Assembly: GCA_021850135.1 (NCBI GenBank)
Contig: JAJZRV010000010.1
Span: 1 to 43,838, forward strand
Source of the DNA: Pseudomonadota bacterium
Lineage (GTDB): Bacteria > Pseudomonadota > Gammaproteobacteria > Burkholderiales > Ferrovaceae
DNA: 43,838 nucleotides
Reading direction: 5' to 3'
The translations under genes were made by a program, and so were the position numbers. This document shows positions 1 through 7,800 of this stretch, one piece after another. Within the stretch, counting starts at the first letter, position 1. Every line of letters begins with the position of its first letter. The notes under the pieces were generated by a model that worked only from the letters and a program-made list of their open reading frames with translations, searched no databases and was not told the DNA's origin.

Positions 1-2
1 TC

Positions 3-1592
3 TCCACGCGCATGATCTACAGCGGGGACAAGACGGCGGGGCGCACGGTGACCACGGTGGAGACCGATGCGGCCGACCGTCACCGCTTTTGCCTCACCGA
101 TGCCGAACTGGAAGAGCTGGCACGCTACGCCGTAATCATCGAAACGCATTATGGACGTCCCATGGACGTGGAATGGGCGCGCGATGGCATCGATGGCAAA
201 CTCTACATCCTGCAGGCGCGGCCGGAGACGGTGGCTTCCCGCAAGGGTGCGGACAGCCTCGAACGCTACGCGCTCAAGACGCACGGCGAATTGCTGGCCA
301 CGGGCCGGGCCATCGGACAGAAAATCGGGGCCGGGCCGGTGCGGGTGATTTTCGACGTTTCCCAGATGAACGAGGTGCTTCCCGGAGACGTGCTGGTGAC
401 GGACATGACGGACCCCAACTGGGAACCCATCATGAAGCGGGCCTCCGCTATTGTCACCAATCGCGGCGGACGAACCTGTCACGCCGCCATCATCGCACGA
501 GAGCTGGGCATCCCTGCCGTGGTGGGTTGTGAAAACGCCACTGACGTCCTCAAGGCCGTCCCGGAAGTGACGGTCTCCTGCGCCGAAGGTGAGACCGGGA
601 ACATTTATCGGGGTCTGCTCGACTTCGAAGTGTCGTCAGTGGCGCTGGAGCGCATGCCGTCCATCCCGGTCAAGCTCACCCTGAACGTGGGCAATCCACA
701 GCTCGCGTTCTCCTTCCAGCGCTTGCCCAACGAGGGCGTCGGGCTCGCGCGTCTCGAATTCATCATCAGTGCCATGATCGGTATCCATCCCAAGGCCTGC
801 CTCGAGTATCCCCACCTGCCGGCGGCACTCAAGGCCGAGGTGGAGGAAAAAACCCGCGGCTACAGTGACCCGGCCACGTTTTATCGGGAGAAGCTTGCAG
901 AAGGAATTTCCACGCTGGCTGCGGCTTTCTGGCCAAAAAAAGTCATCGTTCGCCTGTCGGATTTCAAGTCCAACGAATACACCAACCTGATCGGTGGCAA
1001 GCGCTACGAACCGCACGAAGAAAACCCCATGCTGGGGTTTCGCGGCGCATCGCGCTATACCGCGGCGTCATTCCGCGACTGCTTTGAACTGGAGTGCCGC
1101 GCGCTGAAGCGCGTGCGCGATCAGATGGGTTTTACCAATGTCGAGATCATGGTGCCCTTCGTACGCACCCTGGCCGAGGCCGATGGCACGCTGGCGCTGC
1201 TGCAGGAAATGGGGCTCAAGCGGGGTGAGAACGGGCTGAGAATCGTGATGATGTGCGAGATTCCCGCCAACGCCATCCTCGCCGACCAGTTCCTCGAGCG
1301 TTTCGACGGCTTCTCCATCGGCTCCAACGATTTGACGCAACTGACCCTCGCCGTGGATCGCGACTCGGGCCTGGTGGCCCAGGCTTTCGATGAGCGCGAT
1401 CCTGCCGTCAAGGCCATGCTGCACCTCGCGATCAGCGCCTGTCGGCGGGCCGGAAAGTATGTGGGGATATGCGGGCAGGGCCCTTCGGATCACCCCGATC
1501 TGGCGCGCTGGCTGATGGAGGAGGGTATCGAATCCATGTCCCTCAATCCGGATTCAGTCGTCGGCACCTGGTTGTTTCTCGCAAAACAGTAA
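3..1592 (+). CDS. ppsA: Phosphoenolpyruvate synthase (pyruvate, water dikinase), 5'-truncated
   Basis: Makes PEP from pyruvate and ATP (AMP and phosphate released), a gluconeogenic step. The frame is open from base 3, so the start lies before the window. About 529 residues are visible, against about 790 for the full enzyme; the missing part is the N-terminal ATP-grasp region. Seen: the end of the nucleotide-binding domain ([11 protein letters not shown]), the swivelling phosphohistidine domain with [12 protein letters not shown] (catalytic His codon at 480), and the C-terminal TIM barrel with [13 protein letters not shown] and GICGQGPSD (catalytic Cys codon at 1470). The stop TAA is at 1590. 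The last 103 bp are also read on the other strand as the tail of the amidohydrolase gene. Family assignment is secure. Confidence 0.96.
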   Translation, partial: STRMIYSGDKTAGRTVTTVETDAADRHRFCLTDAELEELARYAVIIETHYGRPMDVEWARDGIDGKLYILQARPETVASRKGADSLERYALKTHGELLATGRAIGQKIGAGPVRVIFDVSQMNEVLPGDVLVTDMTDPNWEPIMKRASAIVTNRGGRTCHAAIIARELGIPAVVGCENATDVLKAVPEVTVSCAEGETGNIYRGLLDFEVSSVALERMPSIPVKLTLNVGNPQLAFSFQRLPNEGVGLARLEFIISAMIGIHPKACLEYPHLPAALKAEVEEKTRGYSDPATFYREKLAEGISTLAAAFWPKKVIVRLSDFKSNEYTNLIGGKRYEPHEENPMLGFRGASRYTAASFRDCFELECRALKRVRDQMGFTNVEIMVPFVRTLAEADGTLALLQEMGLKRGENGLRIVMMCEIPANAILADQFLERFDGFSIGSNDLTQLTLAVDRDSGLVAQAFDERDPAVKAMLHLAISACRRAGKYVGICGQGPSDHPDLARWLMEEGIESMSLNPDSVVGTWLFLAKQ

Positions 1593-2824
1593 TCCACGGC
1601 AAGGTGCGCCAGGGCGCGCACCCCGAGCGGCAAGGGCGTTTCGTCCACGCAGAAATGCGCGGAGTGGTTTGGTGCTACCTGCGCTCTGGGCGTACCCTTG
1701 GGGGTGATTCCCAGAAAGAAGAACAGCCCCGGAATCCTTTCCTGGAAACTTGAAAAATCTTCCGATCCTGTCAGTTTTGGGGCCGGCAGCACATGGTCCG
1801 GGCCGGCCACCCGCTCCAAGGTGGGCGCCATGATGCGGGTCAGGGGAGCATCGTTGACTGTGACGGCATAGCCGCGTTCGATGCGCACGTGCGCGCGTGC
1901 GCCGGCACTTTCGGCAATTTTTTCTGCAGTCTGGGTGACGCGGCGCGCAATGTCTTCGCGCATGGCCTCGTCAAAGGTCCGGATGGTGCCCAGCAGTTCC
2001 ACGCGTTCGGGAATGATATTGTCGCGCACGCCACCCTGGATGCTGCCCACGGTGAGGATGGCGGGTTCGTGCGTGACGTCCAGCTGGCGGCTCTGAATGG
2101 TTTGCAGGCCGAGCACGATCTGGGAGGCGACCACGATGGGGTCGATGCCGTACCAGGGCATGGCACCGTGGGTTTGTCGGCCTTCGATGGTGATGCGCAA
2201 GGTGTCCGAGCTGGCCATGGCGGGCCCGGGACGGTAGTACAGGGTGCCGCTGTCCATGCCTGCAAAGACGTGCAGTCCGAAAATGACTTCGGGTTTCGGG
2301 TTTTCCAGGACGCCTTCGCGGATCATCATTTCGGCGCCGCCTTCTTCGCCGCTGGGCGGACTTTCCTCGGCAGGCTGGAAAATGAATTTGAACGTGCCGG
2401 GCAGGCGATCGCGACAGCCCGCCAGAATCTGTGCGACGGTCATCAGGATGGCGGTGTGGCAGTCATGGCCGCAGGCGTGCATGACGCCGACTTCATGCCC
2501 CTCGAACATCGCCGTTGCCGAGGAGGCAAAGGGCAGGTCCACGGCTTCCGTAATCGGCAGGGCATCCATGTCGGCGCGCAGGGCCACGACGGGGCCGGGC
2601 AGGCCGCCCCTGAGCAGACCCACGACGCCGGTATGGGCAATTCCAGTCTGGACCTCCAGGCCCAGGGATTGCAAATGGTGCGCCACCAGGGCCGCGGTCC
2701 GGTGCTCCCGGTTGGAGAGTTCGGGGTGACGGTGCAGGTCGCGTCGCCAGTGAATCAACTGCGCGCGTAGCAGTTCGCTTTGCTGGTCAATCAGGTCACG
2801 CAACTGATGAAGGGTGGATTCCAT
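1490..2824 (-). CDS. M20 family amidohydrolase (hippurate hydrolase/aminoacylase-like)
   Basis: Zinc/manganese-dependent hydrolase of the M20D group, which releases an amino acid or amine from N-acyl substrates. The actual substrate is unknown. Metal-ligand motifs are present: HACGHDCH, the PAEE glutamates ([14 protein letters not shown]), [12 protein letters not shown] and the late His in HSAHF. I chose ATG at 2824 (444 aa) because AGGAA lies 9 nt upstream; an in-frame GTG at 2842 has no ribosome site. The typical family C-terminus falls near the LAVDYCF segment. The last 25-30 residues look like an extension created by read-through into the 3' end of ppsA on the opposite strand. It is divergent from the glxR-like gene, with a very short shared promoter region. 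Confidence 0.9.
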   Translation of the reverse strand: MESTLHQLRDLIDQQSELLRAQLIHWRRDLHRHPELSNREHRTAALVAHHLQSLGLEVQTGIAHTGVVGLLRGGLPGPVVALRADMDALPITEAVDLPFASSATAMFEGHEVGVMHACGHDCHTAILMTVAQILAGCRDRLPGTFKFIFQPAEESPPSGEEGGAEMMIREGVLENPKPEVIFGLHVFAGMDSGTLYYRPGPAMASSDTLRITIEGRQTHGAMPWYGIDPIVVASQIVLGLQTIQSRQLDVTHEPAILTVGSIQGGVRDNIIPERVELLGTIRTFDEAMREDIARRVTQTAEKIAESAGARAHVRIERGYAVTVNDAPLTRIMAPTLERVAGPDHVLPAPKLTGSEDFSSFQERIPGLFFFLGITPKGTPRAQVAPNHSAHFCVDETPLPLGVRALAHLAVDYCFARNNQVPTTESGLRDMDSIPSSISQRARSG

Positions 2825-2856
2825 GAACGACAATTCCTGCACTCGGTGACTTCGCC

Positions 2857-2864
2857 ATTATAAT
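2857..2864. promoter_or_regulatory. Symmetric -10 element shared by divergent genes
   Basis: ATTATAAT is its own reverse complement, so it offers TATAAT on both strands: 2859-2864 on plus and 2862-2857 on minus. It lies between the amidohydrolase start (2824) and the reductase start (2872). On the plus strand the box ends 7 bp before the ATG, predicting an almost leaderless mRNA. No good -35 box is visible on either side. Confidence 0.5.
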
Positions 2865-2871
2865 CCACGTC

Positions 2872-3756
2872 ATGACGACTCGAATTGCACTGTTGGGAAC
2901 GGGGCTCATGGGCGCGCCCATGGGGCAGCGACTGCTTGGGGCGGGGTTTGCCCTCACGGTGTGGAACCGCTCCCCGGAAAAAGCGGCCGAACTGGTGCGC
3001 CAGGGCGCGGCGCTTGCGTCCTCGGCCAGTACCGCAGTGCGCGAGGCGGAGGTCACCATCACCATGCTCTCCAATGGGCCAGCCGTCACGGACGTTCTGA
3101 CCTCGGGGGGCGTTGCCGAAGCGATGGCGCCAGGGTCCCTGTTCATCGACATGAGCTCCATTCCGCCTGATACGGCGCGGCGTCACGCCGCATTGCTGTC
3201 TGCGCGCGGCATTGCTGCGCTGGATGCGCCGGTCTCGGGTGGCGTCGTGGGGGCTGCCGCTGGAACGCTGGCCATCATGGCTGGGGGAGAGGTGGATGCT
3301 TTTGTGCGCGCCCTGCACGTATTCAAAGCCCTGGGCCGGGCTACCCGTGTCGGGCCGGCGGGGTCCGGCGCGCTGGCCAAGCTGGCCAACCAGATGATCG
3401 TTGGTATGACCATCGGCGCCGTGGCCGAAGCCCTGCTGTTGGCCGAAGCCGGTGGGGCCGACCCGGCCGCAGTGCGCGAAGCCATCCGCGGCGGGTTTGC
3501 CGAAAGCCGGGTACTGGAGCTGCACGGGGCGCGTATGCTGGCGCGCGATTTCGCGCCGGGAGCGCATGCCACCACCCAGCTCAAGGATCTTGCTTCGGCA
3601 TTGCAGGCGGCAGCCCAGGTCCATCTTGATTTGCCGTTGACGCGCGAGGTGCACGACCTCTACCAGACATTCGTGCGCGAAGGCGGCGCCGATCTGGATC
3701 ACAGTGCGCTTCTGCTGGCGCTGGAGCGGCGCAACGCCCGCCCCCGCAACCACTGA
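2872..3756 (+). CDS. glxR: NAD(P)-dependent beta-hydroxyacid dehydrogenase, probable tartronate semialdehyde reductase
   Basis: Member of the 3-hydroxyisobutyrate dehydrogenase / 2-hydroxy-3-oxopropionate reductase family, 294 aa, the usual length. Seen: an N-terminal Rossmann motif GTGLMGAPM (residues 8-16), the substrate-binding signature DAPVSGGVVGA (about residue 118), and the catalytic-lysine segment GSGALAKLANQ (Lys near 170). GarR/GlxR enzymes reduce tartronate semialdehyde to D-glycerate, the last step in assimilating glyoxylate through glyoxylate carboligase. Sequence alone does not separate this from 3-hydroxyisobutyrate or succinic-semialdehyde reductases. The nearby panE, oxlT and frc genes favour the glyoxylate role. 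It ends 8 bp from the convergent LysR gene. No glyoxylate carboligase is in the window. Confidence 0.85.
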   Translation: MTTRIALLGTGLMGAPMGQRLLGAGFALTVWNRSPEKAAELVRQGAALASSASTAVREAEVTITMLSNGPAVTDVLTSGGVAEAMAPGSLFIDMSSIPPDTARRHAALLSARGIAALDAPVSGGVVGAAAGTLAIMAGGEVDAFVRALHVFKALGRATRVGPAGSGALAKLANQMIVGMTIGAVAEALLLAEAGGADPAAVREAIRGGFAESRVLELHGARMLARDFAPGAHATTQLKDLASALQAAAQVHLDLPLTREVHDLYQTFVREGGADLDHSALLLALERRNARPRNH

Positions 3757-3764
3757 CGTGCGGG

Positions 3765-4739
3765 TCAGGCCTTGCTGGCGCGGGCACCCTTGCTGCGGCG
3801 ACCCAGCGAGGGTGGCGCCACCTTGAAGCGTGTAAAGGCCTCGATGAGCTGCGATCCCTGTTCCAGCAAAAACCCCTTGAAGGCCTGTGCCACCGGAGGC
3901 AGCTGCTTGTCTTTGCGGTGGACCACGTACCAGTTCAACATGGCAGGAAAGTTTTCCACGTCGAGGATGACGAGGTTGCCCACCTGCAATTCGAGGTTGA
4001 TGTTGTAGGCCGAAACGAAAGCGAGGCCCATGCCGGCCATCACGGCCTGCTTGATGGTTTCCGTGCTGCGAATCTCCAGCGCCACCTGGAGTTTGTCCAT
4101 GTCCTCGCCAAAAACGTCCTGCATGGAATTCCAGGTGTCCGAACCCAGTTCGCGGGTGATGAACGGCTGCTGCAACAACTCGCTGCGGGGGATGCGTTTC
4201 TGCTGGGCCAGGGGGTGATCGGGACGGGCCACGATGACGTAGGGGTGGGGGGCAAAGGGTTCTGCCACCACGTCCATGTCCAGGGGCGGGCGCGCCATGA
4301 CGGCAAGGTCGGTGAGGTTGTCCGCCAGCTTCTGCAGCAGTTCCTGGCGGTTGTTGACGTCGAGATGGAGCTTGATCCCTTCGTGGCGACGGTTGAACTC
4401 GGCCAGCAGGTGGGGGAAGAAATAGTCCCCGGCGCTGATGACCGAAACGTTGAGCGTGCCGCCGCAAATCCCCTTCAGTTGCGCCATGGACTCTTCCGCT
4501 TCGCGGAACTGGTTGATGATGGCGCGGCTGTGACGCAACATTTCGCGCCCCGCCGGGGTGAGGAAAATGCGTTTGCCAAGCTGCTCGAACAGGGGCAGCC
4601 CGGCATGGTCCTCCAGCTGCTTGACCTGCGTGGATACGGCAGGCTGGGACAGGTGGAGCTCTTCCGCCGCACGGGAAAAGGAAAGGCGCCGGGCGACGGT
4701 TTCAAACACTTTCAGCTGGCGAAGCGTGGCGTGACGCAT
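3765..4739 (-). CDS. LysR-family transcriptional regulator, CbbR-like
   Basis: A 324-aa LysR regulator. The N-terminal winged helix-turn-helix covers about residues 5-65 (RQLKVFETVARRLSFSRAAE, then LSQPAVSTQVKQLE). The effector-binding domain runs from about residue 92 to 300, followed by a basic tail (GRRSKGARASKA). The helix-turn-helix and the LFEQLGKRIFLTPAG stretch are typical of CbbR, the activator of Calvin-cycle genes in betaproteobacteria. No RuBisCO or other cbb gene is in the window, so here it is an orphan placed 92 bp downstream of panE on the same strand. It could control the oxalate/glyoxylate genes or act on cbb genes elsewhere. Its leader contains an inverted repeat that overlaps the ribosome-binding site. 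Confidence 0.92.
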   Translation of the reverse strand: MRHATLRQLKVFETVARRLSFSRAAEELHLSQPAVSTQVKQLEDHAGLPLFEQLGKRIFLTPAGREMLRHSRAIINQFREAEESMAQLKGICGGTLNVSVISAGDYFFPHLLAEFNRRHEGIKLHLDVNNRQELLQKLADNLTDLAVMARPPLDMDVVAEPFAPHPYVIVARPDHPLAQQKRIPRSELLQQPFITRELGSDTWNSMQDVFGEDMDKLQVALEIRSTETIKQAVMAGMGLAFVSAYNINLELQVGNLVILDVENFPAMLNWYVVHRKDKQLPPVAQAFKGFLLEQGSQLIEAFTRFKVAPPSLGRRSKGARASKA

Positions 4740-4743
4740 AAGC

Positions 4744-4768
4744 GGTCATCCTGGATGAACGGATGACC
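4744..4768 (-). promoter_or_regulatory. Inverted repeat in the leader of the LysR gene
   Basis: GGTCATCC (4744-4751) and GGATGACC (4761-4768) form a perfect 8-bp inverted repeat with a 9-nt spacer, ending 4 bp before the LysR start. In the mRNA the 3' arm overlaps the AGGA ribosome-binding site, so the fold could hide it. As DNA it lies just downstream of a TATATT-like -10 box (4772-4777), which would also suit an autorepression operator. Confidence 0.5.
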
Positions 4769-4831
4769 TCTAATATAAACGATTGTTGATGCTTATGCGC
4801 TAATTTTTAGGTTGTTGCTATGGAACCGGGC

Positions 4832-5860
4832 TCAATGCTGGTGCTGGTTGCCCGGGCGCGTCAGTGACAGCCCGGCCTTGGCGTCGTCAATGGACTGGCC
4901 CAGCAGCGCGGTCAAGGCATAGACCGCCTTGAGGCGTGGCGTGGGAATGCCGACGATGGTGCCCAGTTCGATCACGGCGCCAATCAGGGCGTCCACTTCC
5001 AGGCCCCGTCCGGCTTCCACATCCTGCAGCATGGAGGTTTTGTGGCGACCGACTTTTTCGGCGCCTTCGATGCGTTTCTCGATGCCCAGGCGGAAGGTGA
5101 TACCCAGCCGATGGGCCACGTCCTGGGCTTCCACCATCATGTCGTGCGCCAGTTCGCGCGTCAGCGGATGCTGGCAGATTTCGATCAGGGTGGCATGGGT
5201 GAGGGCGCTGATGGGGTTGAAGGTCATGTTGCCCCACAGCTTGAGCCAGATTTCAGCGCGGATGTTTTCCAGGATGGGCGATTTGAACCCGGCGGCAATG
5301 AAGGCATCCGAAATGCGCTGTGCCCGCGGGGTGGTGGTGCCGTCCAGCTCACCGATGGGAAAACGATTGCCTTCGATATGCTTGATGACGCCGGGCGACA
5401 CCGTGACGGCTGCGGGATAAACCACGCAACCGATCACCTGCTTGGGGTCGATGGCCTTCATGATCGTGCCGGAGGGGTCCACCGTTTCCACGATGCGGTT
5501 TTCATACTCGCCGCCATGGCGCTGGAAGTACCAGAACGGAATGCCGTTCTGCATGGGGATCACCACGGTCTCAGGCCCGATGACATTGGGCAGAAGGTGT
5601 GCGATGGGACTGACCTGGTGGGCCTTCACGGCCAGAATGACCACATCCTGGATGCCGGCATCAGCCACGCTGTCCACGATGAGCACCTCACCCACCAGGC
5701 CCTCGGGGTGTTCGTCAGTAATCAGTTTGAGGCCGTTTTTCCGGATGGCCTCCAGGGTCGCGCCGCGCGCCACCACCGTGACTTCGTTGCCGGAACGTGC
5801 CAGCTGTACTGCGAGCAGGCCGCCAATGGCCCCTCCCCCCCCGATAATGCATATTTTCAT
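4832..5860 (-). CDS. panE: PanE/ApbA-family ketopantoate reductase-like protein, candidate oxalyl-CoA reductase
   Basis: A 342-aa NADP-dependent reductase. The N-terminal Rossmann motif is IIGGGGAIGG (residues 4-13). The domain linker and C-terminal helical ApbA_C domain follow from about residue 190 (AEIWLKLWGNMTFNP carries the conserved Lys and Asn). Classical PanE reduces 2-dehydropantoate to pantoate for CoA synthesis. In Methylobacterium extorquens the homologue PanE2, encoded with oxalate genes, is an oxalyl-CoA reductase that yields glyoxylate. Here the gene is divergent from oxlT and near frc and a glyoxylate-pathway reductase, so I favour the oxalyl-CoA role. That is inference from context. 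It is probably co-transcribed with the downstream LysR gene. The 502-bp region ahead of it holds candidate regulator sites. Confidence 0.85.
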   Translation of the reverse strand: MKICIIGGGGAIGGLLAVQLARSGNEVTVVARGATLEAIRKNGLKLITDEHPEGLVGEVLIVDSVADAGIQDVVILAVKAHQVSPIAHLLPNVIGPETVVIPMQNGIPFWYFQRHGGEYENRIVETVDPSGTIMKAIDPKQVIGCVVYPAAVTVSPGVIKHIEGNRFPIGELDGTTTPRAQRISDAFIAAGFKSPILENIRAEIWLKLWGNMTFNPISALTHATLIEICQHPLTRELAHDMMVEAQDVAHRLGITFRLGIEKRIEGAEKVGRHKTSMLQDVEAGRGLEVDALIGAVIELGTIVGIPTPRLKAVYALTALLGQSIDDAKAGLSLTRPGNQHQH

Positions 5861-5920
5861 GGTGTGATCTGCCCTTATGGAATTCGGAAACAGTGTGCAT
5901 TCATTGCGCGCTGCACAGTT

Positions 5921-5930
5921 GTAATATTAC
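5921..5930. promoter_or_regulatory. Palindrome GTAATATTAC upstream of panE
   Basis: Perfect 10-bp palindrome in an AT-rich patch (TTGTAATATTACTAATC), about 60 bp before the panE start. It is a candidate operator, possibly for the CbbR-like LysR protein encoded downstream of panE, since LysR sites are AT-rich dyads. No direct evidence links them. Confidence 0.35.
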
Positions 5931-6034
5931 TAATCATTGCCAGGCTCGATTATAGTGCCTTATTGTGGAAACCATAGCGCATCGCAGATAGGGGTGCGGC
6001 GATGGGGGGGTGACTGCGTTTCGCGTCATGTCAC

Positions 6035-6048
6035 TTGATCCAAATCAT
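6035..6048. promoter_or_regulatory. FNR/FixK-type binding site upstream of oxlT
   Basis: TTGATCCAAATCAT matches the FNR consensus TTGAT-N4-ATCAA at 9 of 10 defined positions. It is 315 bp before the oxlT start. A class II promoter would place the -10 near 6071-6076 (CATGCT, only 3 of 6). The regulator encoded at 11226-11888 has FNR-like recognition residues and is a candidate to bind it. Confidence 0.5.
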
Positions 6049-6067
6049 GGCATTATTGCGTTGGATC
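6037..6067. repeat. 7-bp inverted repeat GATCCAA / TTGGATC
   Basis: GATCCAA (6037-6043) and TTGGATC (6061-6067) are perfect inverted arms with a 17-bp spacer. The left arm overlaps the FNR-type box. The role is unknown; it could be a second operator half or an mRNA hairpin. Confidence 0.35.
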
Positions 6068-6362
6068 GCCCATGCTTGATTTCAGCTGTTGATTCAGGTT
6101 TAACGATTCCAAATAAGAGGGGCCCTGAACAATGTCATTTTGACGGCCAGTGCGTGGCTTGCTTCGCACGGACGTCCCCTTCAGGAAGTTCCCCGTTCCG
6201 CTGGCCGGATCATTCGGCCTCGGTCAAAAATAAGAACAAATCGCTTGAAAATCCTGGATCAATGAAGTCAGCGCCGCCATTCAGCGTCAGGGCGCCTGAG
6301 CTTACAGGTAAACTGGACTGTACTGGATTTACAAGAAATACGATAACGAGGAGAAAACGATT

Positions 6363-7688
6363 ATGACGAGTACCCAGAATTTGGGAAGTGATGGCGGGAA
6401 CGCCAAGTTCTACCATGGCCGATGGTTTCAGCTGGTTTTCGGCATCGTTTGCATGGCCCTCGTGGCCAACCTGCAATACGCGTGGACGCTCTTTGTAAAC
6501 CCTCTGGAAGCCAAGAACCACTGGGGGCTTCCCGCGATCCAGTTGTCGTTTTCCATCTTTATCGTGGTGGAGACCTGGCTGGTTCCGGTGGAAGGCTGGC
6601 TGGTGGACAAGTTCGGTCCCCGCCCGGTCATTGCGCTGGGTGCCGTATTTGCTGCACTGGGCTGGACGATCAATTCTTATGCGACTTCCCTGACCGAGCT
6701 CTACATCGCTGCCGTGATTTCCGGGATTGGCGCTGGTTGCGTGTACGGAACCGCCGTGGGCAATGCGCTCAAATGGTTTCCGGACAAGCGCGGCCTGGCT
6801 GCAGGGTTGACGGCTGCAGGTTTTGGCGCGGGGGCGGCAGTGACCGTGATTCCCATTGCCAACATGATCCAGAGTGCCGGGTATGAGGCTGCGTTCCTGA
6901 ATTTCGGCATCATCCAGGGCGTCATCATCTTCATCATGGCCATGCTGATGGTCCGGCCCGTGGTGCCCAAGGGCGTCGTGCCTTCGGTGCGCGTGGCCAG
7001 CTGCAAGGTGGACTTCACCTCGAGCCAGATGATGAAAGCCCCTGTGTTCTGGGTGATCTACATCCTGTTCGTGGCTGTGGCTGCGGGCGGGTTGATGGCG
7101 ACGGCCCAGATCGGTCCGATCGCCAAGGACTACGGCTTCGCAAAAATGCCCATCAACTACTTTGGCGACATCCTGCCGCTGCTGACCGTGGTGCTGTCCA
7201 TTGACAGTCTGGCCAACGGGTTCACCCGGCCGCTGTGCGGTTTCATTTCGGACCGCATCGGTCGCGAAAACACCATGATGCTGGTGTTCGTCGGCGAAGG
7301 GCTGGCACTGCTGGGACTGATGACCTTTGGGCATGATCCCTACATGTTCCTGGTGTTTGCGCCGCTGGTGTTCCTGTTCTGGGGCGAAATCTTTTCGATC
7401 TTCCCCGCCACCTGTGCCGACACGTTCGGGGTCAAGTACGCTGCAGGCAACGCCGGAACGCTGTATACGGCCAAAGGCACCGCTTCCCTGCTGGTTCCGC
7501 TGACGTCGTTCTTTGCTGCGAAAGGAGACTGGAACCGGGTGTTCATCGTTGCGGCAGCCATGACCATCGCAGCGGGCCTCGCAGCGAAGTTCATCCTGGA
7601 GCCGATGCGCGCCCGGTGGATTGCCAACGCCAACCATCGTCATGGCGAAGAAGCTTCCATGGCCACTGCGCCCCAGGCCGCAAGGTAG
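6363..7688 (+). CDS. oxlT: OFA-family MFS oxalate/formate antiporter
   Basis: A 441-aa inner-membrane carrier with about twelve hydrophobic segments, the length and layout of the major-facilitator OFA family (OxlT type). OxlT exchanges external oxalate for internal formate. Supporting stretches are the N-terminal FGIVCMALVANLQYAWTLFV, the loop LVDKFGPRPVIALG after helix 2 (MFS A-like motif), and GFISDRIGRENTM in the second half. AGGAG lies 9 nt before the ATG. Some OFA members carry other small acids or monocarboxylates, but frc downstream and panE upstream support oxalate. Transcription ends at a strong hairpin terminator (7751-7786). The leader is unusually long and carries an FNR-type box. 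Confidence 0.9.
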   Translation: MTSTQNLGSDGGNAKFYHGRWFQLVFGIVCMALVANLQYAWTLFVNPLEAKNHWGLPAIQLSFSIFIVVETWLVPVEGWLVDKFGPRPVIALGAVFAALGWTINSYATSLTELYIAAVISGIGAGCVYGTAVGNALKWFPDKRGLAAGLTAAGFGAGAAVTVIPIANMIQSAGYEAAFLNFGIIQGVIIFIMAMLMVRPVVPKGVVPSVRVASCKVDFTSSQMMKAPVFWVIYILFVAVAAGGLMATAQIGPIAKDYGFAKMPINYFGDILPLLTVVLSIDSLANGFTRPLCGFISDRIGRENTMMLVFVGEGLALLGLMTFGHDPYMFLVFAPLVFLFWGEIFSIFPATCADTFGVKYAAGNAGTLYTAKGTASLLVPLTSFFAAKGDWNRVFIVAAAMTIAAGLAAKFILEPMRARWIANANHRHGEEASMATAPQAAR

Positions 7689-7704
7689 TAATGACATGAC
7701 GCCG

Positions 7705-7721
7705 CCGGGGCGTTGCCCCGG
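7705..7721 (+). terminator. GC-rich hairpin after oxlT
   Basis: CCGGGGC (7705-7711), loop GTT, GCCCCGG (7715-7721), shortly after the oxlT stop. It has no T-tract, so it probably stabilises the mRNA end ahead of the true terminator. Confidence 0.5.
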
Positions 7722-7750
7722 TGTCTGTTGAAGTTCTGGTCTTGAAATCA

Positions 7751-7786
7751 ACACCACCCTGTCCGCAAGGCAGGGTGGTGTTTTTT
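7751..7786 (+). terminator. Rho-independent terminator of oxlT
   Basis: ACACCACCCTG (7751-7761) pairs perfectly with CAGGGTGGTGT (7771-7781) over 11 bp with a 9-nt loop, and the run TTTTTT ends at 7786. It separates oxlT from the permease gene that starts almost directly after it. Confidence 0.93.
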
Positions 7787-7800
7787 GTGGGGGAGCTAAA

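Larger units (their letters stand above)
5861..6362. other. Long divergent intergenic region, panE to oxlT
   Basis: About 500 bp with lower GC than its surroundings and no convincing gene. A plus-strand open frame at 6010-6366 has non-coding composition. The region contains the palindrome GTAATATTAC, an FNR-type box, a 7-bp inverted repeat and the oxlT ribosome site AGGAG (6349-6353). It should hold the promoters of both panE and oxlT. Confidence 0.7.

Noticed and set aside
2791-4467. A 558-codon minus-strand open frame opposite the glxR-like gene and part of the LysR gene
   Set aside because: Low-complexity Pro/Arg/His product across two recognised genes; a high-GC shadow.
3765-4739. A Calvin-cycle locus, suggested by the CbbR-like protein
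   Set aside because: No RuBisCO, phosphoribulokinase or other cbb gene is in the window.
6010-6366. A plus-strand open frame of 118 codons between panE and oxlT
   Set aside because: Random-looking composition, no ribosome site, and it runs into the oxlT start.
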